From Kryptolebias marmoratus (taxonomy: Eukaryota; Chordata; Actinopteri; Cyprinodontiformes; Rivulidae), in contig NC_051441.1 in assembly GCF_001649575.2 (NCBI RefSeq), positions 15,589,819 to 15,653,818 of the forward strand: DNA of 64,000 bases, read 5' to 3'. The translations under genes were made by a program, and so were the position numbers. This document shows, piece after piece, positions 1 to 14,334 of this stretch. Under the pieces are notes generated by a model that worked only from the letters and a program-made list of their open reading frames with translations, was not told the origin of the DNA and did not search any database. The first letter of the stretch is position 1; each line of letters begins with the position of its first letter.

Positions 1-1105
1 TTTGAATACATAGGTCCCAAAACCCTCCTAAGGTTATCTCATGTGATAGTTTCCAAGATGCAGCAACATAAGTTGTTACAAAAATGAGTATACCTGAAAA
101 AGGTAACAACTGTAGTTTTTTGGCAAGTTTGAAAAACATGATGGAAGCATAAAATTCAGTCAATACATAATATTTACATGGAATTTTGCAGAATGGGGTC
201 TCATTCTGTTCGAGTGACACTAAGGCCACCAAAACAGGGAGATTGGAGGCGATGATAATAAGACGACTGGAATCAGCAATAAATCACAGACTGATAAGGT
301 CAACTTTTGAATAATGAAGGCAATAATGAGATGAGTCCTATCAATGAGATAGAGCCGGTGGACAGTTTCCTGGACATAAAACCAGTTTGAGTGAAGCTGG
401 TAAAGTATGAGCTTATATTGTGTGTGTGTGTGTTTGTCTGTATGTTGGATTTACAAGTGCATGGATGGGTTTACTGAGAAAGCTTTGGCAAACCATCCAG
501 CTTCCCCAAAACCCCCCATTCAGTAAACACTAGCTCCTCGGCTAAATATAGAACGTCTGCATTTTTACCTCACCCTTTCTTCTCGCTCTGTCCCGCCGCG
601 CTCCAACGCTCTGTTATCTCTCCAACAGATTACACAACTCTTAACTCTCACCATTTGTCTTTGCAATCTCCCATCTTCTTGGCTGCGATAGAGGCGTAGC
701 TCCAGGGAGAGTTAGCCCGAATCTAACGCTTTAATCCTCCCGGAATGCTGTGAAATTTAGGCCAACCTTTATGATCACAAAGAGATGATTCACCAAGTTG
801 TTAGCTCAGTTTCACACGAGTCAGCCACAACATTCAAACCGCCTGCTGGTTTTCGGTGGTCCACCTTGCACTTGTATCAGAGCATGGAAATAGAATCGGT
901 GGAAGTACTGTTTGGAATTTGTGAACTCACATCATGTTCTGTGGATACACTGCTATTTATCTGTCAGAAGTTTAAAAGAAATGCAATGCTAGGTAAAGCA
1001 CTCTGAAAAAAATCAATGACTAAAAGGTGACTGGAACTTTCCTTTTGAGCCTTTTGACTCCATGAGTCTTTGGCATTATTTCCATGTCTAACAAGACAAT
1101 AAACA

Positions 1106-1195
<90 letters not shown>

Positions 1196-2929
1196 CGTTG
1201 TGCTTGTAGACAAAAATTATTAATTATTGATTAGGGTGACATCCAGGAAGCATTCAAATCAGGTGCCTGAACCACCTCAGCTGACTCTTTTCAATGGGGA
1301 GGAGCAGCAGCTCCCCTTTTAGTTCCCCCCGGTTGAAGGAGCTCCTCAAACTATCTTGAAGTTTGAGCCCAGCCACCTCAGAGAGGAAACTCACTTTAGG
1401 CTTGGATCTGTTTCTTTCAGAAAATACTTCATAGCTGATCAGACTTTCTTCTTACACAACAGGATCCTGACATTTGAACCTGTTTCCAACAAATCTTCTT
1501 TCTCATGGTCTCACAACCTTTTTTGAGTGCTGCTGGAATCAAACTCTAGATTTGTTTATATTTTCTTAATACATTGAAGAAATTGGAAAATCATATCCTT
1601 GTGTTTGTGTCTGTCAAATAAGGATTTAAATAATTTCTGTTTTAGATTTTTCTAGCAGTTTTTCTTTACTTTTTGTCATTTAAAAGGCTACATTATCATT
1701 CTGAAAACCAATTTAGTTTATCTCATTTTTATCAGTATAATATATATCAGTATGATATACATAAAATATCATATACACATGAGATATATTCTTGATATTT
1801 TATGTTTAAAAAGACACTATTAAAGCCAAGTTATATTTGTAAAAGAAAATCAATTGCATCTTAACACAGTCTGTCCTTGAATTGTGTCCTTTTTGGTCCT
1901 GCTTCTCTGTATTTTGTTCACTGCAAGCTCAGCTTGTCATAGCACCCAATGGGGTCACAGTGACACTAATAACTTTAATGTAAGTTTTATTGTTGCTCTA
2001 CAATCAGCCCCGCTGCCTGTTACCCACACTCACTGTGTCAGCATTTTCCCAGCCTGCATGTTGCATTGGCACAGGCAAGAAAGGGGAATGCATCTGTGCA
2101 CACGTAGGCAGAATCGTGTTCAATTTTATTACATGTCAATGTGCATTGATTAAACTGCGTACCATTTGCATTTTGTCTTTTGTCCATGTATTCTGATGTG
2201 GGGTTTGTTTATATATTATTACCAGTGCTAATGATGCAACACCAGACATGTTAAAGACAAAGTTAAAGACATCTAATTATTAGAAGCTGTAGAATATCCT
2301 TTTCTGTCTGTGGTATGAGCTGATGCGTACAAATGTGCTGATGCAATGAAGCTTCATTTTACTTCTATTGAGCACCGGACTGTGACAAATCTCATCTGGT
2401 CTCCTGGTCAAGTAACATGAAATGAGCAGCAACATATATTATCAATTTACACCTCTCCTATTGTTAAAAATGAGTATTTCTTTTATACATTATACATTTT
2501 ATACTTTTTCAAAACTGGGTTAGAGAAATATGGTTTAATTCTGAAACTGTTTCTCACACAAGTATTGCATTGATATTGAACCATCTGCTTACATTACTTG
2601 TTTTAAACTGTATGCTGTTAATAGACACGCAAACATTTGAAAATTTGTTGATTTCTCATTTATCAAAAGGATTTCTATAGAACAGAAAGCATCAAATGGT
2701 GCAAAAATGAACACAGATTGTTGAAAAATTTGATGCGATTAGAAGCTGTTTACAGACTTTTTCAGGGAAAACAATTTGACAGCAACTGCAGAAAAAGATT
2801 TTACACTACGAGGATGAATGTACAAACACGGTATTATTATTTTTGTGCCCTGCAAATATGAAAAGGTTGACTGTTCCTTCAGTAATCAGTCATTTAAATC
2901 CTTTGTTACAAAACATTTTGCTGTGCACT
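1..2929. other. Intergenic, no supported gene
   Basis: AT-rich DNA with one microsatellite. Short open frames (68-89 codons) show no splice context, codon bias or family motif. Confidence 0.6.
1110..1194. repeat. (AT)n microsatellite, about 85 bp
   Basis: Uninterrupted AT dinucleotide run; likely polymorphic and able to extrude a hairpin. Confidence 0.97.
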
Positions 2930-3040
2930 GCTTAATGTCAATTTTATTTCTGTAGCACATTTAAACACTGAAGTTCACCAAAGTGCGTTTACAATTCAAT
3001 CAAACAAAAGGTTAAAAACAAGCAAAAGGAAATTTAAGCG
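2930..3040. repeat. LINE 3'-tail-like fragment
   Basis: Contains the phrase type 'tttatttctgtagcacattt ... caaagtgcgtttacaa', a common tail in fish interspersed repeats. Related fragments occur near 25,803-25,870 and 39,045-39,110. Confidence 0.45.
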
Positions 3041-3044
3041 AGAG

Positions 3045-3590
3045 AGGGTCAGCCTGCTTGCTGACCACAGGAGTCCCTCAAGGATGTGTAATCAGTCCTT
3101 TACTCTTCCTTCTGCTGACACATGGCTGTTACTGACACATTACTGCTAAATTTTGCACAAGTCAACTCATTAAGTTAGTTGATGACACAATGATGGTGGG
3201 ACTCATCAGCAACATTAATGAAACATTTAACAGAACAGAGGTGGAACACTTATTGAAGTGGCGTGGAGAACCAAAACTAAAGTCCTGTCCAGCTTTTCCT
3301 TTTACTGGAGCACAAGAGCATCATGACTGACCGGAGAGTGACTCATAGAAAGATCTTATAACATGTGGTGAGAATTGCAGAGAATCATTGGGGTCTCGCT
3401 CCCCTCTTTGGAGTCAATTTTTATGGAGCAATGCAAGAAAAATGCCCTCAGAATAGTTAAAAATTCCTCTCACTCCGCCCACAAGCTGTTTCATCTCCTG
3501 TTTCATCGTTTCAAGAACAATCAGAATGTGCAACAGCTTCATTCATCAAGCAATAAGGCAGCTGAATCTCCATTAACACTATGACAAACT
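3045..3590 (+). mobile_element. Decayed LINE reverse-transcriptase remnant (Rex1/CR1-like)
   Basis: The plus-strand frame from 3064 reads TTGVPQGCVISPLLF, the hallmark RT motif of non-LTR retrotransposons. From 3172 comes KLVDDTMMVGLIS, a decayed form of the catalytic F-A-D-D box in which Ala is Val. The following frame from 3375 (IIGVSLPSLESIF, then ALRIVKNSSHSAHKLFHLLF) matches the C-terminal end of fish LINE ORF2. Stops and internal deletions make it a dead copy. The clade is assigned from memory of such sequences. Confidence 0.75.
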
Positions 3591-3599
3591 GCTGGACAA

Positions 3600-6500
3600 G
3601 AGGAAGACAACTTAATGTACATGAAATTGCTAAATTAATTATGTGTTACTTACATTATAGTGAATCCTCCGGCATTCCTTTGATATATAAAATTCTAAAG
3701 TCCAGCTCCATTTTTTCCTGCTTAGTCCAAACACCAAGCACTTTTGAGGATTTTCCACACTATATCTCTAAGGTAATGTCAACTTTTCTTCCCTCATTGT
3801 GTCTCTAAATCCCTTTGCTGTTCCCTATCTCAGCTGCACTGAAGCAAAACATGTTTGACCTTTTCTGGTTGATTGCAGAGTGCACACTGCAGCCCAATTG
3901 GATGTTTTCTGTGCAGTCTATGGTTTAGATCTCTGTGTATCCTAACCTCAAACATGTTATAATTTCACCTTTCCTCCAGTCACCCTGAATTTCCCCTGTG
4001 CCAACACGACTTTGAAGCAGTGTCTTTCACTGAGCATGTTGAAAGTTGGAGGACCCAGTATTGGACCATTCAGGCAGGTGATGGGCAACATTTGATGACT
4101 TTGTTAAAAGAAGAAAAGAAACAAAAACTAAACACAGAAGTATGTGACAAGCAGTGATAGAAACACAAAGAAGGTTATTTAAAGTGAAGAATGAGATGAT
4201 AAAAAAATACATACGCATTTGAAAAACCATATAAACAATTCCAAACTCAACACCTGCAAACCATAATAGTGTCCTAATATACTTATCAGTAATCTTGCAA
4301 ATGTGCAGGAGTCTTACAGAAACACCCAGACATCTGTGGCGCAGTCTGTGGAGCAGATTAAATATATCAAACAAGACGTATCCTGTCTGCATGATGGCTT
4401 TCCAGACTTGATTTATGATTTCTTTTTTTGATACCTGCTTCATTCTGTTCAGGGTTGAAGGGGGCGGAGCCTATCACAGCTCTCATTAGGCCAGAGGTGG
4501 GGTGCTAAAAGATCATGTAAAATCTTTGTTGAAAACTTAGGCAAGACAAGGGTAAATATTTTTATATATCATCATTTAGTTGTATATTTTTACACTTCTG
4601 TTGGATAAATACATGTTTCAGGATGCATTTTTGTGGCACACCTATCAAACAATGTAAATGGTCTAAATAAAAACCTGTTAAACAGACATGTTATCTTGGA
4701 TAAATGATCTTGAATGCACCCACACAGGTGAGGTGATTTTTCTTCCATTTTTTAAGTCCCTGTTTTTGAACTTCCCGTCAAGTAACTGCAGTTCTGTTTT
4801 TAATTCTCTTGGTTGAGATCTAGTTGTTGTATTGCACATGATAAATGAGTTCTAACTTAAGTGAAAATTTTAATGCATTTTTTTATTGTGAGGAAATCTA
4901 CCTTGGAACATATTTCACAGCCAGACTATCACTGCATCCCACTCCGTTACACAGGTTTGCCTCCTCTGCTCAACTTTGGCACTTCACTTAGATTAAAAAG
5001 ATGTGTCAAAACGTGCAATCATTTGATCTTAGTAGGCTGGCTCAACTGAAGGACAAATGAGTTAATGGTTTGAACTTTGTGCTGAACTCATTGCCCCAAA
5101 TTTCACTTATATTTGCTAAACCAGCTCTGTAGGCTTTTGAACAAATCACCTTTCAAGTCATGCTTTAAAGCCTCCACTGCTCATTTGTGTAATATGTGAA
5201 AGTAAAGAAACGTATTTGGAGGTTGAGCAATCTGTGACACCTGTCTGAGCCGGCAATAGAGAATGAGTAATGTGTAAAATAGAAGTGCTAAAAGCGGTGC
5301 TACTGTGCTGCACCACAGCCAGTTGTGCATTAGCTGATGTGCTGCATTAGTGTTTTTTTCCTAATTCCATGGTTGCAAGTTAAACAGCATGCTGCGTGGC
5401 ACAAATCCCCCCTGTCTGCTGACACACGTATTGAAAATCAATGTTGCCTGTGCTGGAAAACTATACAGGCAGCACAGTGGAAAGGCTTTTCAGTTTCCCG
5501 ACCTGCTTCGTGTGTTAAAGAGATGAATACAGCTCCCATAATAAACAGTCTGTTTGGCTTCCACTCTTCTATGTTCACTGATGTTGGGAGTTGTGAAGGT
5601 TCAAACAGGTTGAAACTACTTAGAAGTAGAAAAATCTGGTTTAAATCATACAAAGGAGTTCATCTGTTGAATCAATCAAGACATGATCAAAAGTATGAAT
5701 TAATGGTCCGTTCACCAGTTAACCTTAGCTATCTACTGACAGACCTGATCACCTACAGTAAATAATATGTTCGGTTTCTCTAAACTGAAGCCTTCTTCGA
5801 ATAGTGGTAGCCGCAGCTAGCTTCTTAGGACACTTCTTGCAGGAATACCATCTTATTTTTGTGCTGAATTTACTGTTACTTTAGGGATTTTGTTTTCTCA
5901 AAATGAAAAAGACATTGTTTGAGTTTGATCTCAATAGATTGCAAGTTATCAATGATAGTGCAGACATCGGTAACGTGAAGAAAAATGTGAATATTAAAAT
6001 ATAGAAGAACATTACGTGAATTCAGGACTCAGAAAACACATATGAAAAAGCAATTATTACACTATTTAATGTGTGATCGAAGATTTAGACACCATTGACA
6101 CATCTGGTGTCAATGAATGCTTTTTTTATGAGTGAAGGCACCCTATTTCAATGAATTAAGTTGCATAGCTTGGTTGCATTAGAAAAAGCAAGTGATTATA
6201 CAAACAACCAGCTTTAAAAGCAACAACCAAAGCCTTGTAGGTAGGGCTTAAAACTTTTGCCCTCAGGAGGAAATAAAGCGATAAGGGGGAGAATAAGTTT
6301 TAAACTCCTCCTTCAGTTTGTTGTGATGGGAAACATGCATTTGCTGAACAGGAGGAGGATAAGCTCCCTGCCTTGATCTTTACTCTTTGGGAGTATCACA
6401 AATGCCTCCTAAAATGCTTGACTGAGAGAGGGGGAAGAGAACGCAACAGTCTCACTGATCACACCAGAGGATTTTCAGACACTGTGGGCAGACAGAAGGT

Positions 6501-8730
6501 AAAGCAGACACTCTTATCATTCCGTGGTTGAACGTCTGAGTTAATTTGTAGCAGCCCGTGGAAGCTGTGAAGGTGTTGGATCTCAGAGGAGTATTATAGA
6601 AAATGTGGGCAGGATAAAACGACTGTTGTACTGAATGACATCTCTACCATCAACTCTCGCTGAGTCGAATAAAAATTCCCATCATGTTAATCCTTCTAAC
6701 AAGCTTGTGTAGAGCTTCAACATTTCTGTATTTTAACAGTTTAAAAAACAGCTACAGTCAAAATTGTACCTCTCTGAGCTGTGACTGTTGGTGACTCGTT
6801 GGAGACACAAAATTGCAAGAAAATATGTGAATTTTTACTTGGAATCACTCTGGAATGACATGTTTGCAACATTAACTTGCAACATTTAGGCAAACGATGT
6901 GCAGTTTTTTCCCCATTGCAATTTAGTAAAAGGTATCTCAGTTATGTATCAATTTGGTTACAATTTATTCTCTTTTTTTGATTTCAATCAGACCAAAAAT
7001 TTTTTTTGAGAGATGTCAAAGTTGAGAGTGTTTTGTAAGGCCGTCTGCTGCAGCAAAGCGGAAGGAGTTACTGGCAAAAATAATGGAGGTTTTGGGAACG
7101 ATGAACTTGATATATATTCCCTTGATGTAGTGTTATATTTTATGATGGATGAGGTGAAGTAGAGATAATGGATAAAACAACGTCTTACTCTGTATTGTCT
7201 TGTAGACAAAGTAAAGCTAGTGATAGAGCCGTCGGGTTTGAAGGGAAGGCCAGCCCACCAGTTTGTCGAGATTACAGTGGTGAGCTTGGAAAGGTGTATT
7301 GGTGGCAAAACGAATAGAGTGACAAAGAGTGTCCAATTTTATTTGAGGGCAGTGCTTGGTGCCATTTTATAGATGATGTCACCATGGTCCAGAATGGGAA
7401 ATATTGTCATTTTGACCAGAGTGAGCTTAGCTGCATGAATAAAGGAATCATTGTTGTGAAAAAAGAAAGCTAGTCTGGCTTTAACTTTTGTCTGAAGGTT
7501 ATTGATCATCAGCACGACTTATCTTTGGAGGACTTGAGACAGTGCTTTTCTGATCAAAGATGATGCATTTTGTCTTACTGACAAAATAAGACATCAATAA
7601 GACTGTTTGGTCTTATTGGCAACCTATGAAACTTCGATTTCATCGGCCACCAAAGTTGTCTCACATTTCATGCCTTAAGGTTACAAAATTGATAAGGATT
7701 CAAGACCGGTTCGAGACACCAAGGACCACTTTGTGCCTATCATGAGAGTAAATCTGTTATACTCTACGTATCCACTTTCATTTATTTAATCACACACTAA
7801 ACAGTAGCTGTCATATTGTCCAAAGTCAAAGTAAAAAGAAAAAAACAAACACTTTGAAAGACCTTTCAAAAACTTAAAGTACAACTAATAAAGACAAATT
7901 AAAATATTTACAAGAAAGTCTGTCTCTTTGGAAGAAAGTGTAATAGAACACGAAGACTTGTTTGAGTTTTCTATATTTCTAAGGTTAAGAAATATATAAG
8001 CACGGACCTTTTATGGTTAGACAACAACACCACTTTATCACTTCATCACCCAATGTCATAAACTCTGATCCTGACAAAGCAACAGTACATTCCTGCTGAT
8101 GAATTGTAAACAGACCACACAGCGCAGCTCGTTCTCTGTGATAATAAAATGCTGATCAAATAGAATGCTCTATTTCAATGTCTTCAGCTCCGCCCATTCG
8201 TGATTGTTGCCCCCCACCACACCCACACACATTTTTTTTGGTTTTCTGCTCTCCTCTGTGCTCTTAAGGGGGTGAGGGGGTGGTGTTGGTGGGTGGAGGA
8301 GCAGCGTGTTCCACTTAGGGAGGCAGGTCAGGCAGCACCTGCATCAGAGCCATACATCTTACAACTCCGAACTGTTGTGAAATAACAGATAGGGTGGAGA
8401 GAATACACCGCTTCCGAAGGGATATCGCATGCATTCACCTGCATGGAAAGAAATTAACCTTAATACGGTTTTCTAGTGATTTATGATGTTGTTTATAAAA
8501 TATTTCTACCTAAAAATCTGATGATAGTTATTTTTAAAAAAGGTATAAGCTTGAACTGTAGAACTATGTAGACCATAAACAAATAAATAAAATACCCTCT
8601 CTACACACTACAGAGCTCAGGAAGTGCCAGATGTGGAAGAAAATACAGAGACTGAGAAAAATCTGCTTCATTAGTTTCGTTCACTGAGAAAAGATTTTGC
8701 AGTTTAAGTTGTTTGCACACATGTTTTTCT
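3600..8730. other. Intergenic, no supported gene
   Basis: Apart from the possible repeat at 6,985-7,500 nothing is recognisable. Open frames at 4,027-4,443 (minus) and 5,337-5,765 (plus) lack family motifs and plausible exon borders. Confidence 0.55.
6985..7500. repeat. Probable interspersed repeat (family unknown)
   Basis: Moderately GC-balanced block in AT-rich surroundings, with an open frame of 106 codons on the minus strand. The style resembles a retrotransposon coding fragment, but no diagnostic motif is visible. Low confidence. Confidence 0.3.
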
Positions 8731-8734
8731 AAAC

Positions 8735-9037
8735 CACACACCCAGAGGGCATGGTTTACCAGAGAGCTGGTGCTTCAGCGGTCAATGGGCAGGAAGTGAG
8801 GAACATCCCGGATCAGTTGTCAGTCCATCACAGGACCACATCAAGACAAACAACCATACATGCACACAATAACATCTAGGGTAAATTTTTAATCTCTAGG
8901 CAACCCAACTTGTTCATTTTTGGGCTGTGGGAGGAAACTTAAGTAACTAGAGACATCCCGTTCATGCAAAAGGACAACATCCAAACTCCACAGAGAGGCT
9001 CCAGCTGGGTGTCAAACCTGTTAGCCTTCTTGCTGTC

Positions 9038-9038
<1 letters not shown>
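8735..9038. repeat. Interspersed repeat fragment ('agctggtgc' family)
   Basis: Contains 'agagagctggtgcttcagc', 'gtcagtccatcacagg', 'tgtgggaggaaac' and 'ccaaactccacagag', the characteristic phrases of a very abundant teleost repeat. Pieces of the same family lie at 16,725-16,800, 16,831-16,897 and 35,870-35,935. Confidence 0.7.

Positions 9039-9067
<29 letters not shown>
9039..9067. repeat. (GAT)n microsatellite
   Basis: Nine or more perfect GAT/TGA units at the edge of the preceding interspersed repeat. Confidence 0.95.
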
Positions 9068-9068
<1 letters not shown>

Positions 9069-10108
9069 AGATTTAATTTGTAGATGACCTCTAAACCCTT
9101 GCTTAACAGCTAGCCTTGTGTTAACTCTCTATTCAAATTTGTTCCTCCTTAAAAAAAACATACAAAAGTCACAGGTCAAAACAACAATAGCTGTATATAC
9201 TGATATCAATATCAATGCAAATCCATGCATACAGTTTACAAAACTAGTTTTACTTGATCTTTGTTTTTATTTCTACATCTGGCACTTGCTGAGTTCTGTA
9301 GATCGGACACACTATTGCATTCTTTTTGAACATCAGCAAAGGCTCACCTTCTGCCTCTTTTACAAAGCAAAGCAATCTTTACAGCTGAAGGCAGTAACTT
9401 CATAATCAAAGGGACCAAGTCTTATGAGACTGAACAGAAACCTGAAAGAAGCCTGGAGAAGATAAAGGGCTCATCAACACAAAACAGATGGGAGCCCTGG
9501 ATACAGAGCTCCTTGTCTTGATTTCTGGCAAGAGTTCAGCTGTTTTGTTGAGCTGAGGGAGGAAGTATGGTAGCTGTCAGGGGCCATTTGATGCTGCCTC
9601 TGCAGTTTACACATAAACACAGACAGTAAGATTGATGACGAGGTTACAGGAACATTAAGAGCTGTCCCAGAGGACATTCAATTGCAAACAATGAGGTTGA
9701 AGGTGAAGATAAAGCACATAAACCAGAGTGAGACTCATTTAATTTTGAATCTCTATGTGTTTCTACATTATCCTTGTAGCTTTCTTGTCCTTTTTCAGGT
9801 TCTGTGTGCTGTTTATTGTAAAGGTCAGTAATGTCTCCACCTTTTGGCTGACCTAGATTCAAATGCCCTTTTTCTGTTTGTATGATGTAGCGCACATTTG
9901 GATGTGAGTTAAAATGAGTGGGTGGCCTGACTCTGTCTCTGTATAATCCCTCTGGTAGCAGAAGTCAGGGAACAGTCAGATTCTTCGTTTACAATACGCC
10001 TGACCTACATCGGCTGCTCAGCGTGCTTATAGGGACGACGCACGAAGTCACACTTGACGTATCCTTCTGCAAAATTTCTGCTGTCAAGATTGCGGTTGAG
10101 TTCTGCTT

Positions 10109-10142
<34 letters not shown>
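10109..10142. repeat. (CA)n microsatellite
   Basis: Perfect CA dinucleotide run of about 17 units. Confidence 0.96.
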
Positions 10143-10145
<3 letters not shown>

Positions 10146-10679
10146 TTCAACAGTTTAGTAGCGTTAGTATTTTCATAGAAATGCTGCTGTCACATTACAG
10201 CAAGGATTTTATTCTTCTTAAGCTTCTCTCACCAGGCTGCCTCATGCTAGGTGGTTAACATGAGACGTATAATCTCTACCACACACATACACACAGAAAA
10301 AAAATTACTATCACTGAAATATAAAGATGTGCAGCCTTTTCAAGGCAGTTGCACAAAAAATGTCTTTTAAATACACACTAGAAGTAAAGAAAATGCCTTC
10401 TGCATATAAATATTTATTATTGCCAGTTACACTCACGTTCAAAAATGCTACGTACCCTGAAAGAATGATCCAATTTGGACATAGTTTTGTCCACATGCAG
10501 ACCAGTGATGGGTAGTTTGCAAAGAGCTGACACGTCCAGAATGGGCACCAGTGAGCATAAGAGGGTAGTTACTGCAGCATTCAACAGTCAACCAAACAAT
10601 AATGAAAGGTCACCAGACTGAGGATACCTCATTAGCAGCACTTGATGGAGTTTGACAGGAGTGGCATTGTTGGTTTGGC

Positions 10680-11365
10680 CAGGTGATTGTATTGTGTAAC
10701 TGTCTAAACTGTGGCGTGTTCAGATGTCACAGTGGCCTAATGTTGGAACCAATGGGTATGCCATAACACACGGGTCATGAACGTTCCTGTCGCCTGAGAG
10801 AGACAACATCAAGAGAGGGTCATTGTATTGTTGACCAAGCTTACAGACCTCATGACATCTGCCATCCAGACACAGGTACTGGACTCTTTACAGCACCCCA
10901 TGTGTCTCACAGCATGTTCTGATAACTGGCATTGATTGGACTATGGGTGTACCTACCCCTTCACGTCTGGGACATGCTGCGACCTCATGTCGTAACCCTC
11001 CTGAGACAACACTCTGGTACAGTTTTCAACAACGTCTTCCCACACATGGCACATGTGCTAATGAACTGCCTGCATCATGTTGAGATCCTCCTCTGGTCAG
11101 CCACGTCCCCTGATCATTCCCTAATTGAACATCTGTGGGGAACAGCTTGGATCTCTCTTTTGACTCAGTGCCGACCTGTTGGATCTTGACGGCCAGTTGC
11201 ACAGCTGTGAGCCAACATGCTACAGGACAGGATACAAAATGAATGATGCCGTTCTGCACCATATCTCTGCTTGTACCCAGGCCAGACGGGGTTCCACACC
11301 CTACTAACATGGGACCAGCAGTTGGCCTGTACTGCCAATTCTGCCAATTCATTCAATCTGATATT
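10680..11365 (+). mobile_element. Tc1/mariner-type DNA transposon remnant
   Basis: The plus-strand reading around 11,030-11,150 gives NNVFPHMAHVLMNCLHHVE, then SATSPDHSLIEHLWG. This parallels DNARPH...P.RSPDLSPIEHLWD, the last two catalytic blocks of Tc1-like (DDE/IS630) transposases. The first D of the motif is lost and stops interrupt the frame. The upstream part, with 'gagagagacaacatcaagag', fits the DNA-binding half. Terminal repeats were not located. Confidence 0.75.
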
Positions 11366-11369
11366 GCAG

Positions 11370-14330
11370 TCATTGCAATACAGTCATATGAACTTTCAAC
11401 ATTTAATTTTTACCACTTTCTACACATAGATGAATGCACACACACTTTACGCATTGTGTGCTATTTGGAGCAGTAGTTAGAGGTGTGACAGCCAGATAGG
11501 TAGAGGTGATGATAATGAGTTTTAGCTATTTCCGTTATCCCCCTCCCCTCCTTTTCACATAATTTTTCAACTCTCAAACACCCATCTCATTTTAGACTGG
11601 AGCGGAAATTTCCCTGAATACACACAAAGACATGAACACGCAAATACACTTCAACACATATGCCTTTTTTTCCTCACACGCTCCTCTTTCTTTATTCGTT
11701 TCCTGTTCGTCTCCTACAGCACTCTCTCGCACCTCGAGTCTTTGCTTCAATTATCTAAACTGCATTTTCTTCCATGTGTTAAACCGAAGTGATGCCAGTG
11801 TTTCCTGCAGCATATATACATTTTCAATTACATCTACAGTTTTTCCAAGAAACCTAAAAAAGAAAACAAGCTACAGTTTAAAAGTAATTTAAACCCCACA
11901 GACAAACACACACCCACACAAAATGTCAGCATCTACTGAGGTGATGCCACAGCCTAGCAGCTTTTTTATTCTGCTGTGAAATGGAAACAAAAATAAAGAG
12001 TTTTGTGAATTTTCAGAAGATTTAGAAAAGAAAGGGCATCAAAACTACATCTAAAATTTACATTATTTTAGATTGACAAACACCTGATATAAGGCCTAAC
12101 ATATTAAATTCCTAAGCTGCTAAAAAGATCATAAAGAATATTAATATTGTAATTTGTGTTGATTTGCACATAAAACAATCACGCTGCAAGTAAAGTTGAG
12201 TCTTCTATCATCTTGCAAAAACAACCCATTTTTTTTTCTTTTGAACAGGATATATTTAAAATGTTCTGTTTTCTGTTGACTTAAAACGAAGTATTGACTT
12301 AAAACTTGATTCGAATGAGTTTCTTTTTCTCAAGTTTCCCTAATAGTCATTTTTGTTTTGAAACTGTGTATCTGATTAGTTTGATCTCAACACATCTTAG
12401 CTTTCAAGATCACTTTAATGGGTGCTGAATCGAAATTCCAAACATAATACATTAAGGTATATAAATATATTTCGCTTTTGAATATTTTATTTCCCATAGT
12501 AGGAAAAGATAAGAGGTTTTGCTGATCTCTTTATTTCAACCAGCAGCTGATCAGAGAAAATACAAATCAAACCTTTATCACCTAAAACCAAGCTTGTCCG
12601 AATATTTTAGTCATTAACTTCACAGTTTTTTTCTCTTCTGTATTCATCGATAAATAAAACTCTGTCATGACATGCAGCAAAGAGGCAGCCTCGTTCAGTT
12701 ACACTGGAATCAAACATCAAAGCAGCATACTTGGCTGACGCAGTAAACACATTATGTACACTGGTCTTCGCCTAAGCCTCAAACTCTTCTAGTGTTGCCT
12801 CGAGCTTGGTCATCTTTGATTTGCAGTTTTCCTAAAGCGACTTGGAACAGGAGACGCTGGGCTTTTGCAATGGATAAAAATGCCTGGTGGATTTTCTATC
12901 AAGCTTTAACCCCAAATCCAGAACTAGCAAAAATGGTGAAATCATGGAAGTAGGAAAGAGATTCTTAATCACATTATTTTTCAGCCTTGAAACCCCCATG
13001 ACAGTCACTCCTGGACTTATGGTGGCCCATCTTAGCATTGAAATGGCTGTCATGCAATATTGCAAACAGAGCAGCAAAAGATACAAAACATTTCTGACAC
13101 CAGCCAGACACCAGTCTGCTAAATTACAGCTATAAAACAGTTGTTTAAACTGGATTATTAGGGTATGTGACACTTTGAAATGTTTTGCTGAAAAGTACTA
13201 AACTCAAGGTGTTCACCAATAAAATCACCTGTCAAAATATTCTTCATGGTGCATGCAAATTAGACACTTTACAGCTAGTTACTATATGAATACTCTTGAC
13301 AATAACAAAAATCCTGGATAAGCCTCTGAAAATGTATTTGCATTCTAGTCAGTAGATACATCACCTGTCAAAGATTTAGCAAAATATATTTATTTGTACT
13401 GAATGGTCAGACACATTAAAACTTTTACCTGGCACTGTATGTTATGTACTGTATGACAGGCACGACCGGTCTATAAGGGCATGTGGGGCACCTAAAAAAA
13501 AATCCTTCCCCTTACAAAGTAGTTCCTTTTCATAAATAATGTAAATTCCTCATTACTTGGCTTGCTGTGTATTATTTTGTTCTGCATGTTTTAAAACTAT
13601 TTGGACAATTTTAAATGGAATTTAAAATGGTTTTTGGTGATTCATTTTCAGTTTTTTACTTATTTGCAGCGATAGGGTAGGGCAGTTCACCGCCCGCGTC
13701 CATCAGTAGATTTATCATACCGCATGTCGGCAGTGACCAGAACTGCAGGCAGCTCCAAAAGCACTAATACATTTGTAGACTTGGTGCTGAAAAGGATGAA
13801 CTAGCATCTGCACATGATGAGCTTAAGGTGGAGCTGAAAAGATGCTCTGCACAATCTTAGTGAATCTGCTGTCAGTGCAGTATGACTTGGCTGGAAGGCT
13901 CCTGCCCTTGACCAAGACATTCATGCAACGACAACAACACAAGTGACTAAAGGACTCAACATTTTATTGAGCCTTTTCTCACCACTCTTGCATACATTTT
14001 ATACAGTATATCTGATTTATAATGTTCAGGGCTGTAGGGGCTTGGCCTTTGCTCTGAGTGAAACTGGTGAAGCGACATATTACGGTCTGAACAACTTGCC
14101 AGTTCATTGCTGGGCTAACTACGATATAAGCACACATGCTCCAACTATGGTTACATTAGAAATTATGCTTTAAATAATAAGCGTAATTTAGAGGTTCCAG
14201 AGAAAACCCAGGCACACTGAACATGCACATGAAAATTTCACCAAGGAAGGCCTCGGGCAGTTGTCAAGGACTTTTCTTTTAGCTGTGAAGTGAGAAGTGA
14301 GAACCCCCCCAATATCTCTGTGTGACAAAA
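11370..14330. other. Intergenic, no supported gene
   Basis: AT-rich sequence between the Tc1-like remnant and the LINE 3' end. The antisense pair of open frames at 12,832-13,173 shows no recognised motif. Confidence 0.55.
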
Positions 14331-14334
14331 AAGA

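Noticed and set aside
5337..5765. 142-codon plus-strand open frame
   Set aside because: No recognisable domain, no convincing exon borders and no sign of coding constraint; in AT-rich repeat-bearing DNA it is likely chance.
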